This document shows, one piece after another, positions 8,299 through 17,268 of a DNA stretch of 45,764 nucleotides. Under the pieces are notes generated by a model. The model ran no database searches and was not told the DNA's origin. It saw only the letters and a list, made by a program, of their open reading frames with translations. The stretch lies in NCBI GenBank assembly GCA_947384285.1, contig CANDGI010000024.1, positions 1 through 45,764 of the forward strand, read 5' to 3'. Each line of letters opens with the position of its first letter. Position 1 is the stretch's first letter. The stretch is from an uncultured Lachnospiraceae bacterium (lineage in GTDB: Bacteria > Bacillota > Clostridia > Lachnospirales > Lachnospiraceae). Both the position numbers and the translations under genes were made by a program.

Positions 8299-9624
8299 AT
8301 GAATGATGTAAAAATGAGGACGCGTTTGATTCTTGGTTTCGCAATTATCGGATTGCTGATTCTTATTATGGGAGTACTCAGCTATAATGTTTTGGCGTCA
8401 TCCGATGCCGATACAATGAAAGAGCAGATTATTTTAGTAATTTTGGTTGTAGCAACATTAGGCTTTTCGGTATTTCTGTCTATAGGCATTATCAGGGATA
8501 TCCGGCGTTCCCTGGAGATTTTGAGCGATGCTGCCAAGGAAATTGCAGAAGGAAACGCCCATATAAAATTAACAAAGCTAAGAGATGATGAGTTCGGCGC
8601 AGTTGTGGATGAGTTTCAGAAAATTGTGGATAATATCAAATACCAGGGTGAGATTTCCGAAAAGATTGCGGCAGGCGACCTGACGGTTGAGGTAAAGCCT
8701 AAGAGCAGCAAAGACGTTTTGGGCAATGCATTGGAGGATATGGTAAGAGAAAATAACAAAATGCTTTCTGATATCAAGGAATCCACCATGCAGGTAACCG
8801 TAGGAGCAGAACAGGTTTCAGATGCCAGCCAGGCGTTGGCGCAGGGGGCAACCCAGCAGGCAAGCGCAACGGAAGAAATTACTGCTTCCATGAATGAGAT
8901 CGCTGAGCGGACCAAGGTTAATTCAGAGCAGATTAATGAGGCCAATGACCTGGTTGAAAACATGGGCAAGGAAGCGGTTACCATCAATGACAGTATGACA
9001 GAGATGATGAGCGCAATGACCGACATCAATGAAGCTTCTGAGAATATTTCCAAGATTATTAAGGTCATCGATGATATTGCATTCCAGACCAATATTCTTG
9101 CACTGAATGCAGCGGTGGAGGCAGCAAGAGCCGGCGTTCACGGAAAAGGATTTGCAGTTGTGGCAGAAGAGGTAAGAAGCCTTGCAGGCAAAAGCGCTTC
9201 TGCAGCCAGTGAGACAGCGGAGATGATTGAGGATTCCATTCATAAGGTAGGGCTTGGCTCCAGGCTTGCCCAGGAGACCAGCACTTCTCTGTCCGAGATT
9301 ATGCATAAGATTGAGCAGGTGGTGGAATTGACCCACAGCATTGCAGTGGCTTCCAACGATCAGGCAACGGCAGTGACCCAGATCGACCAGGCAATCAATC
9401 AGGTATCCCAGGTAACCCAGACCAATTCTGCTACCAGTGAAGAATGTGCAGCGGCCAGTGAGGAGTTGTCCAACCAGGCAGCTACATTGCGCAGCTTAGT
9501 AGGGAATTATAAACTGAAAAATAGAAATAGCAGTTTTGGCAGTACGTCCGAAACAAACAATTACCATGCACCGGAAGAAAATGAAAAGATTATTTCTCTG
9601 GAAGGCGATTTTGGGAAATACTAA
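8299..9624 (+). CDS. Methyl-accepting chemotaxis protein without a sensor domain
   Basis: 441 residues. TM1 about 8-32 and TM2 about 44-66 are separated by only about 11 residues, so there is no extracellular ligand-binding domain. A HAMP region follows (about 67-120) with a second HAMP-like piece (about 120-150). The signalling domain has the hairpin tip [21 protein letters not shown]. The C-terminus ends EGDFGKY with no CheR-binding pentapeptide. Ribosome site AAGGAGGACAAGG. It is the last gene of the operon, ahead of a terminator at 9640. Sensing is probably through membrane state, the HAMP region or a partner protein; this is inference from the missing sensor domain. Confidence 0.93.
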   Translation: MNDVKMRTRLILGFAIIGLLILIMGVLSYNVLASSDADTMKEQIILVILVVATLGFSVFLSIGIIRDIRRSLEILSDAAKEIAEGNAHIKLTKLRDDEFGAVVDEFQKIVDNIKYQGEISEKIAAGDLTVEVKPKSSKDVLGNALEDMVRENNKMLSDIKESTMQVTVGAEQVSDASQALAQGATQQASATEEITASMNEIAERTKVNSEQINEANDLVENMGKEAVTINDSMTEMMSAMTDINEASENISKIIKVIDDIAFQTNILALNAAVEAARAGVHGKGFAVVAEEVRSLAGKSASAASETAEMIEDSIHKVGLGSRLAQETSTSLSEIMHKIEQVVELTHSIAVASNDQATAVTQIDQAINQVSQVTQTNSATSEECAAASEELSNQAATLRSLVGNYKLKNRNSSFGSTSETNNYHAPEENEKIISLEGDFGKY

Positions 9625-9639
9625 AGTATAGAGCAAGAG

Positions 9640-9674
9640 GCTGTTGCACGAAGGATTTGTGCAGCAGCTTTTTT
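9640..9674 (+). terminator. Terminator of the che operon
   Basis: GCTGTTGCAC (9640-9649) pairs with GTGCAGCAGC (9659-9668) with one mismatch, followed directly by six T. It lies 15 bp after the MCP stop codon. Confidence 0.85.
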
Positions 9675-9750
9675 ACCTACAGGGAAAGAAGAAGGATGGA
9701 CAGGCTGGGCATGATTGGGGTTGCGATACCAGATGGAAGAAGGAGAAAAA

Positions 9751-11085
9751 ATGGTACGGAGATTGAGCAGGGTACAAACCATTGCCCTGGGATTTTTATT
9801 GATTATTGCAGCAGGAACGATACTTTTAATGCTGCCCATTGCATCCAGGAATGGGGAGAGCGTAGGATTTTTGAATGCGTTGTTTACGGCAACCAGCAGC
9901 ACATGTGTGACGGGGCTGGTGGTCGTGGACACATATACCACTTGGACGTTGTTTGGGCAGATTATAATTATTCTTCTCATTCAGATTGGAGGGTTAGGTT
10001 TTATTTCTATCGGCGTGTTTTTTTCGATTTTTCTAAAAAGGAGAATCGGGTTGAAGGAAAGAAACCTGATTCAGGAGAGCGTCAATACCCTTCAAATCGG
10101 AGGGGCGGTGCGCCTGGTACAGAAGATTGTCTGCTACAGCATAGTGATAGAGGGTACAGGGGCGCTGCTTTTGATGATCAGGTTTATTCCACAGTTTGGG
10201 TGGTTAAAAGGCATCTGGTATGGAGTGTTCCATTCCATTTCTGCTTTTTGCAACGCAGGCTTTGACTTGATGGGGCAGTTTGAACCTTATGGTTCCTTGA
10301 CCATGTATTATGATGATGTTTTGATTAATCTTGTGATAATGGCATTGATTATCGTAGGCGGTATTGGATTTATTGTGTGGGATGATATTTCAGCCCATAA
10401 ATGGAAGATGAACAAATATATGCTGCATACAAAAATTGTGCTTGTTATGACGTTGGCGTTGATTATTGGAGGAAGCCTCTGCTTTTATCTCTTTGAACGG
10501 GAGAATCTTTTGGCAGGCATGGATAGGAAAGGGCAGGTACTTGCATCCATATTTGGAGCGGTAACGCCCAGGACGGCAGGGTTTAATACTGTGGATACCG
10601 GAGCTTATACCGAGGGTACAAGGCTTTTGACGGTGCTTTTGATGTTTATCGGAGGAAGCCCAGGCTCTACGGCAGGCGGCGTGAAAACCACTACCATGAT
10701 GGTGATTCTTTTGTATATCTGGTCAAATCTCAGGAATAAGAAGGGGCTCAATATTTTTGGCAGAAGGCTGGATGAAGATTCTATCAAAAAAGCCAGCACC
10801 GTATTTTTTATCAACTTGCTGTTGGCGGCAGCTTCGTCTTTGCTTATGAGCGGGCTGGAACAGGCCATGCCTATGTCTGACGTTTTTATGGAAGTATTTT
10901 CAGCCATTGGAACGGTAGGGATTTCAACAGGCATCACAAGGGATGTTACGCTGGCATCCAAATGCCTGCTGATTTTGCTTATGTATAGCGGAAGAATCGG
11001 AAGTATGTCGTTTGCCTTGTCGTTTACAGAGAAAAAGCAAGGTTCTCTGGTAAAACTGCCCATAGAGCGCATTACAATTGGATAG
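9751..11085 (+). CDS. ktrB: Ktr/Trk potassium uptake membrane subunit
   Basis: 444 residues, a polytopic membrane protein of the TrkH/KtrB superfamily. The four MPM repeats show selectivity-filter-like segments: TSSTCVTGLV (first), NAGFDLMGQF (second), PRTAGFNTVD (third) and GTVGISTGIT (fourth). It moves K+ (often with Na+) across the membrane when gated by a cytoplasmic RCK ring. The length is that of KtrB rather than the longer TrkH. The frame opens at a TTG at 9715, but AAGGAGAAAAA before the ATG at 9751 fixes that start. It is followed 11 bp later by its RCK partner. Confidence 0.92.
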   Translation: MVRRLSRVQTIALGFLLIIAAGTILLMLPIASRNGESVGFLNALFTATSSTCVTGLVVVDTYTTWTLFGQIIIILLIQIGGLGFISIGVFFSIFLKRRIGLKERNLIQESVNTLQIGGAVRLVQKIVCYSIVIEGTGALLLMIRFIPQFGWLKGIWYGVFHSISAFCNAGFDLMGQFEPYGSLTMYYDDVLINLVIMALIIVGGIGFIVWDDISAHKWKMNKYMLHTKIVLVMTLALIIGGSLCFYLFERENLLAGMDRKGQVLASIFGAVTPRTAGFNTVDTGAYTEGTRLLTVLLMFIGGSPGSTAGGVKTTTMMVILLYIWSNLRNKKGLNIFGRRLDEDSIKKASTVFFINLLLAAASSLLMSGLEQAMPMSDVFMEVFSAIGTVGISTGITRDVTLASKCLLILLMYSGRIGSMSFALSFTEKKQGSLVKLPIERITIG

Positions 11086-11096
11086 GAGGAAGATGG

Positions 11097-11744
11097 ATGA
11101 AATCAATTCTGGTCATTGGAATCGGAAGATTTGGGAAACATTTATGTGAAAATTTGGTGAAAAATGGAAATGATGTGATGGCAGTAGACCAGGTAGAGGA
11201 AAAATTGGAGGATATGCTGCCGATTGTCACCAGCGCTAAAATAGGGGATTGTACCAGGGAGGAGGTGCTCAAAAGCTTCGGCGTCAGGAATTTTGACATT
11301 TGCTTTGTATGTATCGGGACAAATTTCCAGAGCAGCCTGGAAGTGACCAGCCTGCTGAAGGATTTGGGGGCGCCTTACGTTATCAGCAAAGCGACCCGGG
11401 ATATCCAGGCAAAATTTCTTTTGCGCAACGGTGCGGATGAGGTGGTCTATCCGGACCGGGATATTACAAAGCGCATTGCTGTCAAGGTCAGCGCCAACCA
11501 TGTGTATGATTATCTGGAGATGGGAGAGTATTCCATTTATGAAATCCAGCCTTTGGAGGAGTGGATTGGGAAATCTATCAAGGAGGTGAATTTCCGTGTG
11601 AAATACAATGCCAATATCCTGGGAATTAAGCAGGATGGGCATACCAGCCTGATGCCTCATGCAGATCATATTTTTCAGCGGGAAGAGCATCTGATGGTGA
11701 TTGGAGAAAAAGAAGATATTGACCGGATACTGAAACGGTTATAG
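11097..11744 (+). CDS. ktrA: Ktr/Trk potassium uptake regulatory subunit (RCK protein)
   Basis: 215 residues: one RCK_N Rossmann domain beginning SILVIGIGRFGKHL, with GxGxxG for nucleotide binding, and one RCK_C domain (about 135-215). A single N+C pair is KtrA-like, while TrkA has two. It forms the cytoplasmic ring that gates the adjacent ktrB product in response to ATP/ADP and, in many Firmicutes, cyclic di-AMP at RCK_C. The ribosome site AGGAGGAAG precedes the ATG at 11097. There is no space upstream for a ydaO-type riboswitch. Confidence 0.92.
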   Translation: MKSILVIGIGRFGKHLCENLVKNGNDVMAVDQVEEKLEDMLPIVTSAKIGDCTREEVLKSFGVRNFDICFVCIGTNFQSSLEVTSLLKDLGAPYVISKATRDIQAKFLLRNGADEVVYPDRDITKRIAVKVSANHVYDYLEMGEYSIYEIQPLEEWIGKSIKEVNFRVKYNANILGIKQDGHTSLMPHADHIFQREEHLMVIGEKEDIDRILKRL

Positions 11745-11781
11745 ATTGCATAGAATGAACAAAAGATAAGGGAGGAAGCGG

Positions 11782-12330
11782 ATGTTTCCATATATTGTAG
11801 AAGCTGATGGCAGGATATTACTGTTTATCCAGGAATTTCTGCGGTTTGAGTGGCTAAGTCCCATTGTACTGTTTCTTACCAGCCTGGGAAATGCGGGGAT
11901 TGTCTGGATTGTGCTGGCAGCGGCGCTTCTGGTACAGAAGAAATACCAGAGAACAGGGCTTGCCATGGCGGTTTCTTTGCTGATTGGTTTTTTGCTGACC
12001 AATCTGCTGTTGAAGAACTGGGTGTGCCGTCCCAGGCCTTACAATGTGATACCAGAGCTTCATGCGCTGGTGACCGCCGGGGACTGGTCATTTCCCTCCG
12101 GCCATTCCACCTGCTCCATGGCTGGCGCGGTTCCTATGTTCTGCAGGCTGCCAAGGAAGGCGGGAGCGGCCGCATTGGTTCTTGGAATTCTGATCTGCCT
12201 GTCCAGATTGTATGTGGGGGTTCATTATCCTACCGATGTGCTTTGCGGCGCATTGATTGGGATATTTGCGGCGGTATGCGCTTTACGGATTACTGATGGA
12301 AAAAAGAATCTGCCTGCATCCCCCGTTTAG
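11782..12330 (+). CDS. PAP2-family membrane phosphatase
   Basis: 182 residues with several membrane helices and the full PAP2 signature: KNWVCRPRP (Lys78...Arg83-Pro84), PSGHS (105-109) and SRLYVGVHYPTD (Ser141-Arg142...His148...Asp152). Members dephosphorylate lipid phosphates such as undecaprenyl pyrophosphate or phosphatidic acid; size and context do not decide which. It has a good ribosome site GGGAGGAAGC. It follows ktrA by 37 bp with no terminator between, so it may be co-transcribed. Confidence 0.9.
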   Translation: MFPYIVEADGRILLFIQEFLRFEWLSPIVLFLTSLGNAGIVWIVLAAALLVQKKYQRTGLAMAVSLLIGFLLTNLLLKNWVCRPRPYNVIPELHALVTAGDWSFPSGHSTCSMAGAVPMFCRLPRKAGAAALVLGILICLSRLYVGVHYPTDVLCGALIGIFAAVCALRITDGKKNLPASPV

Positions 12331-12348
12331 CACACTATTCACTATCAG

Positions 12349-12444
12349 ATGGAACAGCAGCAGTTCAATCTGCATGAATTCAAGTTAGAGCGGGCAATCC
12401 TGTCTTTTCGTCCGCATTCAACGATGAAAAACTATATCAAATAA
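12349..12444 (+). pseudogene. 31-codon open frame, probable gene remnant
   Basis: Encodes a 31-residue peptide beginning MEQQQFNLHEFKLERAIL. No ribosome site precedes it, and the sense frame is open upstream only to the preceding gene. The residue mix looks like true protein sequence, so it may be the tail of a lost gene. I do not recognise the family. Confidence 0.25.
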
Positions 12445-12468
12445 TTTAAAGAGAAAAGAGGAAATCAT

Positions 12469-12996
12469 ATGCCGCAGGGAAGTCCCAAGCCGGGAGAATT
12501 CTATTTACATTTTAAACAGAAATTATATCAGGTACTTACTGTTGCAAAGCATTCGGAGACAGGGGAAGCTCTGGTGGTCTACCAGGCCTTGTATGATGGA
12601 TTTGAGACGTATGCAAGGCCGCTGGAAATGTTTGTCAGTCCGGTGGACAGGAAAAAATACCCGGATGCAGCCCAGGAATACCGGTTCCAGCTTGTGGAGC
12701 CAGACAGAGGGGAAGAACCAAAGGAGAGAGAGACGGGAGAGAAACAGCAGGGGCATTTTTCGCCGAAGCGTACAGCCGAAGAAAAGATGATGGCTTTTTT
12801 TGACGCAGGGACGATGGAAGAAAAATATAGCATTCTGCAGGAGATGCGGGATGATATCACGGACAGGATGATTAATAATATGGCGGTTGTGCTGGATGTG
12901 GTGATTGAAGAAGGAGACTTGGACCAGCGCTATGAGGAATTGAAACGGTGTGTACGCACCTTCCAAAAATATGAGGTGGAAAGGGGCTTCCGCTAG
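12469..12996 (+). CDS. DUF1653 domain protein
   Basis: 175 residues. The first 75 match DUF1653 as I know it: PKPGEFYLHFKQKLYQVL, HSETGEALVVYQALY, ARPLEMF and an EYRFQLV ending. This small beta-rich domain has no assigned function. The rest (about 85-175) is a charged linker followed by a helical part with EEKYSILQEMRDDITDRM and LDQRYEELKRCVRTF, probably a coiled coil. Ribosome site AGAGGAAA lies before the ATG. It stands alone, ended by the hairpin at 13071. Confidence 0.8.
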   Translation: MPQGSPKPGEFYLHFKQKLYQVLTVAKHSETGEALVVYQALYDGFETYARPLEMFVSPVDRKKYPDAAQEYRFQLVEPDRGEEPKERETGEKQQGHFSPKRTAEEKMMAFFDAGTMEEKYSILQEMRDDITDRMINNMAVVLDVVIEEGDLDQRYEELKRCVRTFQKYEVERGFR

Positions 12997-13070
12997 GAAG
13001 AATCAATCGCAGCTTTTGATGTGGCGGTCTTTGCCATTGCCAGACGCTGAGAGTTCTTGGATGAAACAGG

Positions 13071-13097
13071 AAAAGGAGGTTGCCCCTCCTTTTTTTC
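13071..13097 (+). terminator. Terminator after the DUF1653 gene
   Basis: AGGAGG (13074-13079) and CCTCCT (13085-13090) with a 5 nt loop and a run of seven or more T. The A-rich 5' flank extends pairing with the T tract. Confidence 0.75.
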
Positions 13098-13108
13098 TGT
13101 GCTAAAAT
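13080..13108 (+). promoter_or_regulatory. Putative pyrC promoter overlapping the terminator
   Basis: TTGCCC at 13080-13085, exactly 17 bp, then TAAAAT at 13103-13108 preceded by TGC (extended -10). The -35 lies inside the loop and right arm of the upstream terminator. It is 64 bp before pyrC. Confidence 0.5.
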
Positions 13109-13171
13109 AATAGTACGAAAATGAGTTTGTGTGAATTTATGAATTGACGTGAGAAAGGATTCGGTACAGGT

Positions 13172-14467
13172 ATGTTGCTTCTAATTAAGAATGGAACAGT
13201 GATTAATCCAGGGGACAAGACAGAAGTAAAAGCGGATGTTCTTGTGGAGGATGGAAGGATTAAGAAAATAGCTCCCAAACAGGCCATAAAGGCAGACCGC
13301 ACAATTGATGCAAAAGATTGCTATGTGATGCCGGGATTTATTGATATGCATGTACACCTGCGTGATCCCGGGATGGAGCATAAAGAGACAGTGGAGACAG
13401 GAGTGCGTGCGGCAGTCCACGGCGGATTTACAACGGTGGTGGCAATGCCAAACACCAAGCCGGTGGTGGACAATCCAGATGTGGTGAATTATGTCCATAA
13501 CAAGGCAAAAAACGTGGGGCTTGCCCATGTGCTGCAGGCTGGCTCCGTCACAAAGGGCCAGCGGGGGGAAGTGTTGTCAGAGATAGAGGGGATGGTAGAA
13601 GCCGGGATCCCAGCCATCAGTGAAGATGGAAAATCCGTAATGAATGCCCAGCTGTACCGGGAGGCGATGACACTTGCAGTCAAGTATGATATACCGGTGC
13701 TTGCCCACTGCGAAGATATCAATATGGTAAACGGCGGCGTGGTAAATGCCGACGAATACACAGAAAAAATGCGTCTTAGGGGAATCAGTAATTCTGTGGA
13801 GGATGTGATTATCGCAAGGGATATTACACTGGCAAAAGAAACGGGGGCAGCCTTGCATTTGTGCCATTGTTCCACAAAAGACAGCGTTAAAATGATTGAT
13901 TTGGCGAAAAAAGACGGAGTCCGGGTGACTGCGGAGGCCTGTCCCCATCATTTTATTTTAACCAGCAGTGATATCAAAGAAAATGACGCCAATTACAAAA
14001 TGAATCCGCCGCTGCGTACGAAGGAAGATGTTAAGGCGCTGCGGGAAGGCCTGAAAGCAGATATTATAGACGTGATTGCCACAGACCATGCACCCCATAC
14101 CGCCATTGAAAAAGGAGTGGGAATCCGAAAAGCGCCCTTTGGGATTGTAGGGCTTGAGACTGCCGCCGCATTGACCATGACAGAATTGGTGGACAAGGGC
14201 TGGCTGACCATTATGCAGATGGCTGAAAAAATGAGTTACAATCCGGCGAAAATCCTGGGATTGGACAAGGGTGTGGTGGAGGAAGGAAAGTCGGCAGACC
14301 TTGTCATATTTGATGCCCAAAAAGAGTATAGTATCCGGCCGGAAGAGTTTTATTCCAGAGGGAAAAACACTCCCTTTGCAGGGAAAAAGGTAAAGGGAAT
14401 GGTAATGGCAACGATAGTAGATGGAAGGATTGCCTTTGAACGGGCAGGAGAGGAAAAAAATGATTGA
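13172..14467 (+). CDS. pyrC: Dihydroorotase
   Basis: 431 residues. It closes N-carbamoyl-aspartate to dihydroorotate, step three of pyrimidine synthesis. The zinc site DMHVHLRDPG (about 58-67) marks the long bacterial class (about 430 residues), followed by AHCED, the LCHCSTKDSV region and ATDHAPHT near 305. The C-terminal amidohydrolase beta domain is complete. Its last 8 bases overlap pyrF. It heads pyrC-pyrF-pyrK-pyrD. I saw no clear PyrR-type attenuator in the 170 bp upstream. Confidence 0.95.
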   Translation: MLLLIKNGTVINPGDKTEVKADVLVEDGRIKKIAPKQAIKADRTIDAKDCYVMPGFIDMHVHLRDPGMEHKETVETGVRAAVHGGFTTVVAMPNTKPVVDNPDVVNYVHNKAKNVGLAHVLQAGSVTKGQRGEVLSEIEGMVEAGIPAISEDGKSVMNAQLYREAMTLAVKYDIPVLAHCEDINMVNGGVVNADEYTEKMRLRGISNSVEDVIIARDITLAKETGAALHLCHCSTKDSVKMIDLAKKDGVRVTAEACPHHFILTSSDIKENDANYKMNPPLRTKEDVKALREGLKADIIDVIATDHAPHTAIEKGVGIRKAPFGIVGLETAAALTMTELVDKGWLTIMQMAEKMSYNPAKILGLDKGVVEEGKSADLVIFDAQKEYSIRPEEFYSRGKNTPFAGKKVKGMVMATIVDGRIAFERAGEEKND

Positions 14468-15380
14468 TAAATTAGTAGAAAAAATAAAAAAAACAAACGC
14501 TCCAATTGTAGTGGGGCTGGATCCAATGTTAAGCTATATTCCAGAGCACATCCAGAAAAAGGCATTTCAGGAAAAGGGGGAAACGTTAGAAGGCGCGGCG
14601 GAAGCAATCTGGCAGTTCAATAAAGGGATCGTGGATGCTGTCTATGACCTGATTCCTGCAGTCAAGCCCCAGATTGCCATGTATGAACAATTCGGCATAC
14701 CAGGGCTTATGGCGTTCAAAAAAACCATTGATTATTGCCATGAAAAGGATTTGGTGGTAATTGGAGATGTGAAAAGAGGAGATATCGGCTCGACCTCTGC
14801 GGCTTATGCATCCGGGCATATAGGGACTGTGGCGGTGGGAAGCAGAACCTTCCATCCCTTTGGGGAGGATTTCATTACCGTAAATCCCTATCTGGGGACA
14901 GACGGAATCAAGCCCTTTACCGATGTATGCAAGGAAGAAAAGAAGGGATTGTTTATCCTGGTGAAAACCTCCAATCCCTCCAGCGGAGAATTCCAGGACA
15001 GGCTTATTGACGGCAGGCCTTTGTATGAGCATGTGGGCGAGATGGTAGCCCAGTGGGGGGCAGACTGCATGGGGGAATCTTATAGCTATGTGGGCGCAGT
15101 GGCAGGGGCAACCTACCCCGAGATGGGCAGAATATTGAGAAAGATTATGCCAAAAAGCTATATCCTGGTGCCGGGATATGGCGCACAGGGCGGCAGAGGA
15201 GCGGATTTGGTGCATTTCTTCAATGAGGATGGGCTGGGAGCCATTGTGAACTCCTCCAGGGGGATTATTGCAGCTTATAAGCAGGAAGCCTATGCAAAGT
15301 TCGGCCCAGAGCATTTTGGGGAGGCGTCCAGGGCAGCCGTGGAAGATATGAAAAAAGATATCAATGAAGCGCTGCATTGA
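14460..15380 (+). CDS. pyrF: Orotidine 5'-phosphate decarboxylase
   Basis: 306 residues, the longer OMP decarboxylase subgroup (about 270-310). It makes UMP from OMP. Visible are VVGLDPMLSYIP near the start, the catalytic Lys/Asp cluster in VVIGDVKRGDIGSTS (about 97-111), and the phosphate-binding end VPGYGAQGGRGAD. The frame is open further upstream, but AGGAGAGG precedes the ATG at 14460, which overlaps the pyrC stop by 8 bases and implies translational coupling. Confidence 0.95.
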   Translation: MIDKLVEKIKKTNAPIVVGLDPMLSYIPEHIQKKAFQEKGETLEGAAEAIWQFNKGIVDAVYDLIPAVKPQIAMYEQFGIPGLMAFKKTIDYCHEKDLVVIGDVKRGDIGSTSAAYASGHIGTVAVGSRTFHPFGEDFITVNPYLGTDGIKPFTDVCKEEKKGLFILVKTSNPSSGEFQDRLIDGRPLYEHVGEMVAQWGADCMGESYSYVGAVAGATYPEMGRILRKIMPKSYILVPGYGAQGGRGADLVHFFNEDGLGAIVNSSRGIIAAYKQEAYAKFGPEHFGEASRAAVEDMKKDINEALH

Positions 15381-15390
15381 CCAGAAATCC

Positions 15391-15496
15391 GCAGGGGCAG
15401 TGTAAGAAGCTGAAACGAGAACATTATATTTCAGGAGAGGCAATAGCAGGGGTAGTGTAAGAAGCCGAAACGAGAACATTATATTTCAGGAGAAGC
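15391..15496 (+). repeat. 55 bp tandem duplication before pyrK
   Basis: Two copies (15391-15441 and 15446-15496), about 51 bp each with three differences, set 55 bp apart. Each contains TTTCAGGAGA, the ribosome binding site; only the second copy is placed correctly for the pyrK ATG at 15499. The mismatches show the duplication is not brand new. Confidence 0.85.
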
Positions 15497-15498
15497 GT

Positions 15499-16266
15499 AT
15501 GGCAGAGAAGTTTAAAGAACAGGCAGTCATCATCCGTCAGGAGGAGATTTCCTACGGAATTTACAGTATGTGGCTGAAAACAGACAAGATTGCAGCACAG
15601 GCAAAACCGGGACAGTTTTTATCTATTTATTGCCATGAGGGCAGCAGGCTGCTGCCCCGTCCCATCAGCATCTGCGAGATAGACAGGGAAGACCGGGCGG
15701 TTCGGATTGTATACCGTGTGGCTGGAAAAGGAACAGAAGAGCTGTCCGGCATGAGGACTGGCGGCAGCCTTGAGATGGTAGGGCCTTTGGGGAATGGATT
15801 TCCATTAAAAGAGAAAAAAGCATTTTTGATTGGCGGAGGAATCGGAATACCGCCGATCCTGCAGCTTGCAAAAGAGCTGCAGTGCGAGAAGCAGATTATC
15901 CTGGGTTACCGGGATTTCATGTTTCTGCATAAGGAATTTAAGAAGCAGGGAAAATTGTATGTAGCCACGGAGGACGGCAGCTATGGCATAGAAGGAAATG
16001 TGCTGGATGCCATTCGGGAAAATGGGCTGGATGCGGAAATCATCTATGCCTGCGGCCCTACGCCTATGCTTCGGGCAGTGAAAGCTTATGCAAAGGAGAA
16101 GAATGTGGAATGCTGGCTGTCTTTGGAGGAGCGGATGGCATGCGGAATCGGGGCATGCCTGGCATGTGTCTGCAAATCCAGGGAAAAGGACAGCCATACC
16201 AATGTGAATAATAAACGGATTTGTAAAGAGGGTCCGGTATTCCGTGCAGAGGAGGTAGAGTTTTAA
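15499..16266 (+). CDS. pyrK: Dihydroorotate dehydrogenase electron-transfer subunit
   Basis: 255 residues. This is the FAD and [2Fe-2S] subunit of class 1B dihydroorotate dehydrogenase, passing electrons from the PyrD FMN to NAD+. It shows a ferredoxin-reductase-like FAD domain with LLPRPISI (RPxS), an NAD domain with IGGGIGIPP and IYACGPTPML, and the C-terminal cysteine cluster CGIGACLACVCK plus a final Cys before KEGPVF. The start at 15499 follows the second copy of a duplicated AGGAGA. It overlaps pyrD by 1 base (TAATG). Confidence 0.96.
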   Translation: MAEKFKEQAVIIRQEEISYGIYSMWLKTDKIAAQAKPGQFLSIYCHEGSRLLPRPISICEIDREDRAVRIVYRVAGKGTEELSGMRTGGSLEMVGPLGNGFPLKEKKAFLIGGGIGIPPILQLAKELQCEKQIILGYRDFMFLHKEFKKQGKLYVATEDGSYGIEGNVLDAIRENGLDAEIIYACGPTPMLRAVKAYAKEKNVECWLSLEERMACGIGACLACVCKSREKDSHTNVNNKRICKEGPVFRAEEVEF

Positions 16267-17171
16267 TGAACACAAAAGTGAAGCTGGCAGGCGTTACATT
16301 GAAAAATCCCGTTATGACTGCATCAGGGACTTTTGGCTCCGGGGCGGAATATGCGGAATTTGTGGATTTGAACAGGCTTGGCGCTGTGGTGACAAAGGGC
16401 GTTGCCAACGTACCGTGGGAGGGCAATCCCACGCCGCGGATTGCCGAGACTTACGGGGGGATGCTCAATGCGGTAGGGCTCCAGAATCCGGGAATTGATT
16501 TGTTTGTGGAACGGGATATTCCTTTTTTGACCAAGTATGATACGAAAATTATTGTAAATGTGTGTGGAAAGACAGCGGAAGATTACTGTGAGGTAGTCAG
16601 GCGGCTGGCGGAGCAGCCTGTGGATATGCTGGAGATTAATATTTCCTGCCCCAATGTAAAGGAGGGCGGCATTGCCTTTGGGCAGAATCCTAAGGCAGTG
16701 GAGGAGATTACACGAGAAGTGAAAAAATATGCAAAGCAGCCAGTGATCATGAAGCTTAGCCCCAATGTCACAGATATTACTGAGATGGCGAAAGCCGCGG
16801 AAGCCGGGGGAGCCGATGCGCTTTCTTTAATCAATACAATTACAGGAATGAAAATAGATATCCGCCGCAGGGCATTTGCCCTTGCCAACAGAACCGGAGG
16901 ACTGTCCGGCCCGGCCATCCACCCGGTGGCAGTGCGGATGGTGTATGAGACAGCCCATGCAGTGGAGATTCCGGTCATCGGCATGGGCGGCATTTGTACG
17001 GCGGAAGATGCCCTGGAGATGATTTTGGCGGGAGCATCTGCGGTAGCTGTGGGAACCGCCAATTTCCATAACCCGGAGGCCACCATGGAAATCCTAGAGG
17101 GAATCCAGGATTATATGGAGGAATATGGGGTGAAGGATATTGGGGAGCTGATTGGCGGAGTGGATCGGTAG
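16266..17171 (+). CDS. pyrD: Dihydroorotate dehydrogenase, catalytic subunit (class 1B)
   Basis: 301 residues. FMN enzyme oxidising dihydroorotate to orotate. Visible are KNPVMTASGTFG at the start, GMLNAVGLQNPG, NISCPNVKEGG with the class 1 catalytic Cys, INTITGMKID, and the FMN phosphate site IGMGGI...AVAVGTANF. Pairing with pyrK confirms the NAD-linked 1B type. Start and pyrK stop share one base. It is the last intact gene of the operon. Confidence 0.96.
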   Translation: MNTKVKLAGVTLKNPVMTASGTFGSGAEYAEFVDLNRLGAVVTKGVANVPWEGNPTPRIAETYGGMLNAVGLQNPGIDLFVERDIPFLTKYDTKIIVNVCGKTAEDYCEVVRRLAEQPVDMLEINISCPNVKEGGIAFGQNPKAVEEITREVKKYAKQPVIMKLSPNVTDITEMAKAAEAGGADALSLINTITGMKIDIRRRAFALANRTGGLSGPAIHPVAVRMVYETAHAVEIPVIGMGGICTAEDALEMILAGASAVAVGTANFHNPEATMEILEGIQDYMEEYGVKDIGELIGGVDR

Positions 17172-17268
17172 AGGTATGTTGAATAAAATAGACAATGCCG
17201 GCATGGGAATAAATAGCCCATATTTTGCATTTATCGAATGGTTTCAAAAGAAAAGGGAGGGTTCATTT

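Noticed and set aside
9675-9750. ydaO-type cyclic di-AMP riboswitch before the potassium transporter
   Set aside because: Only about 75 bp separates the terminator from the start codon, too short for that riboswitch.
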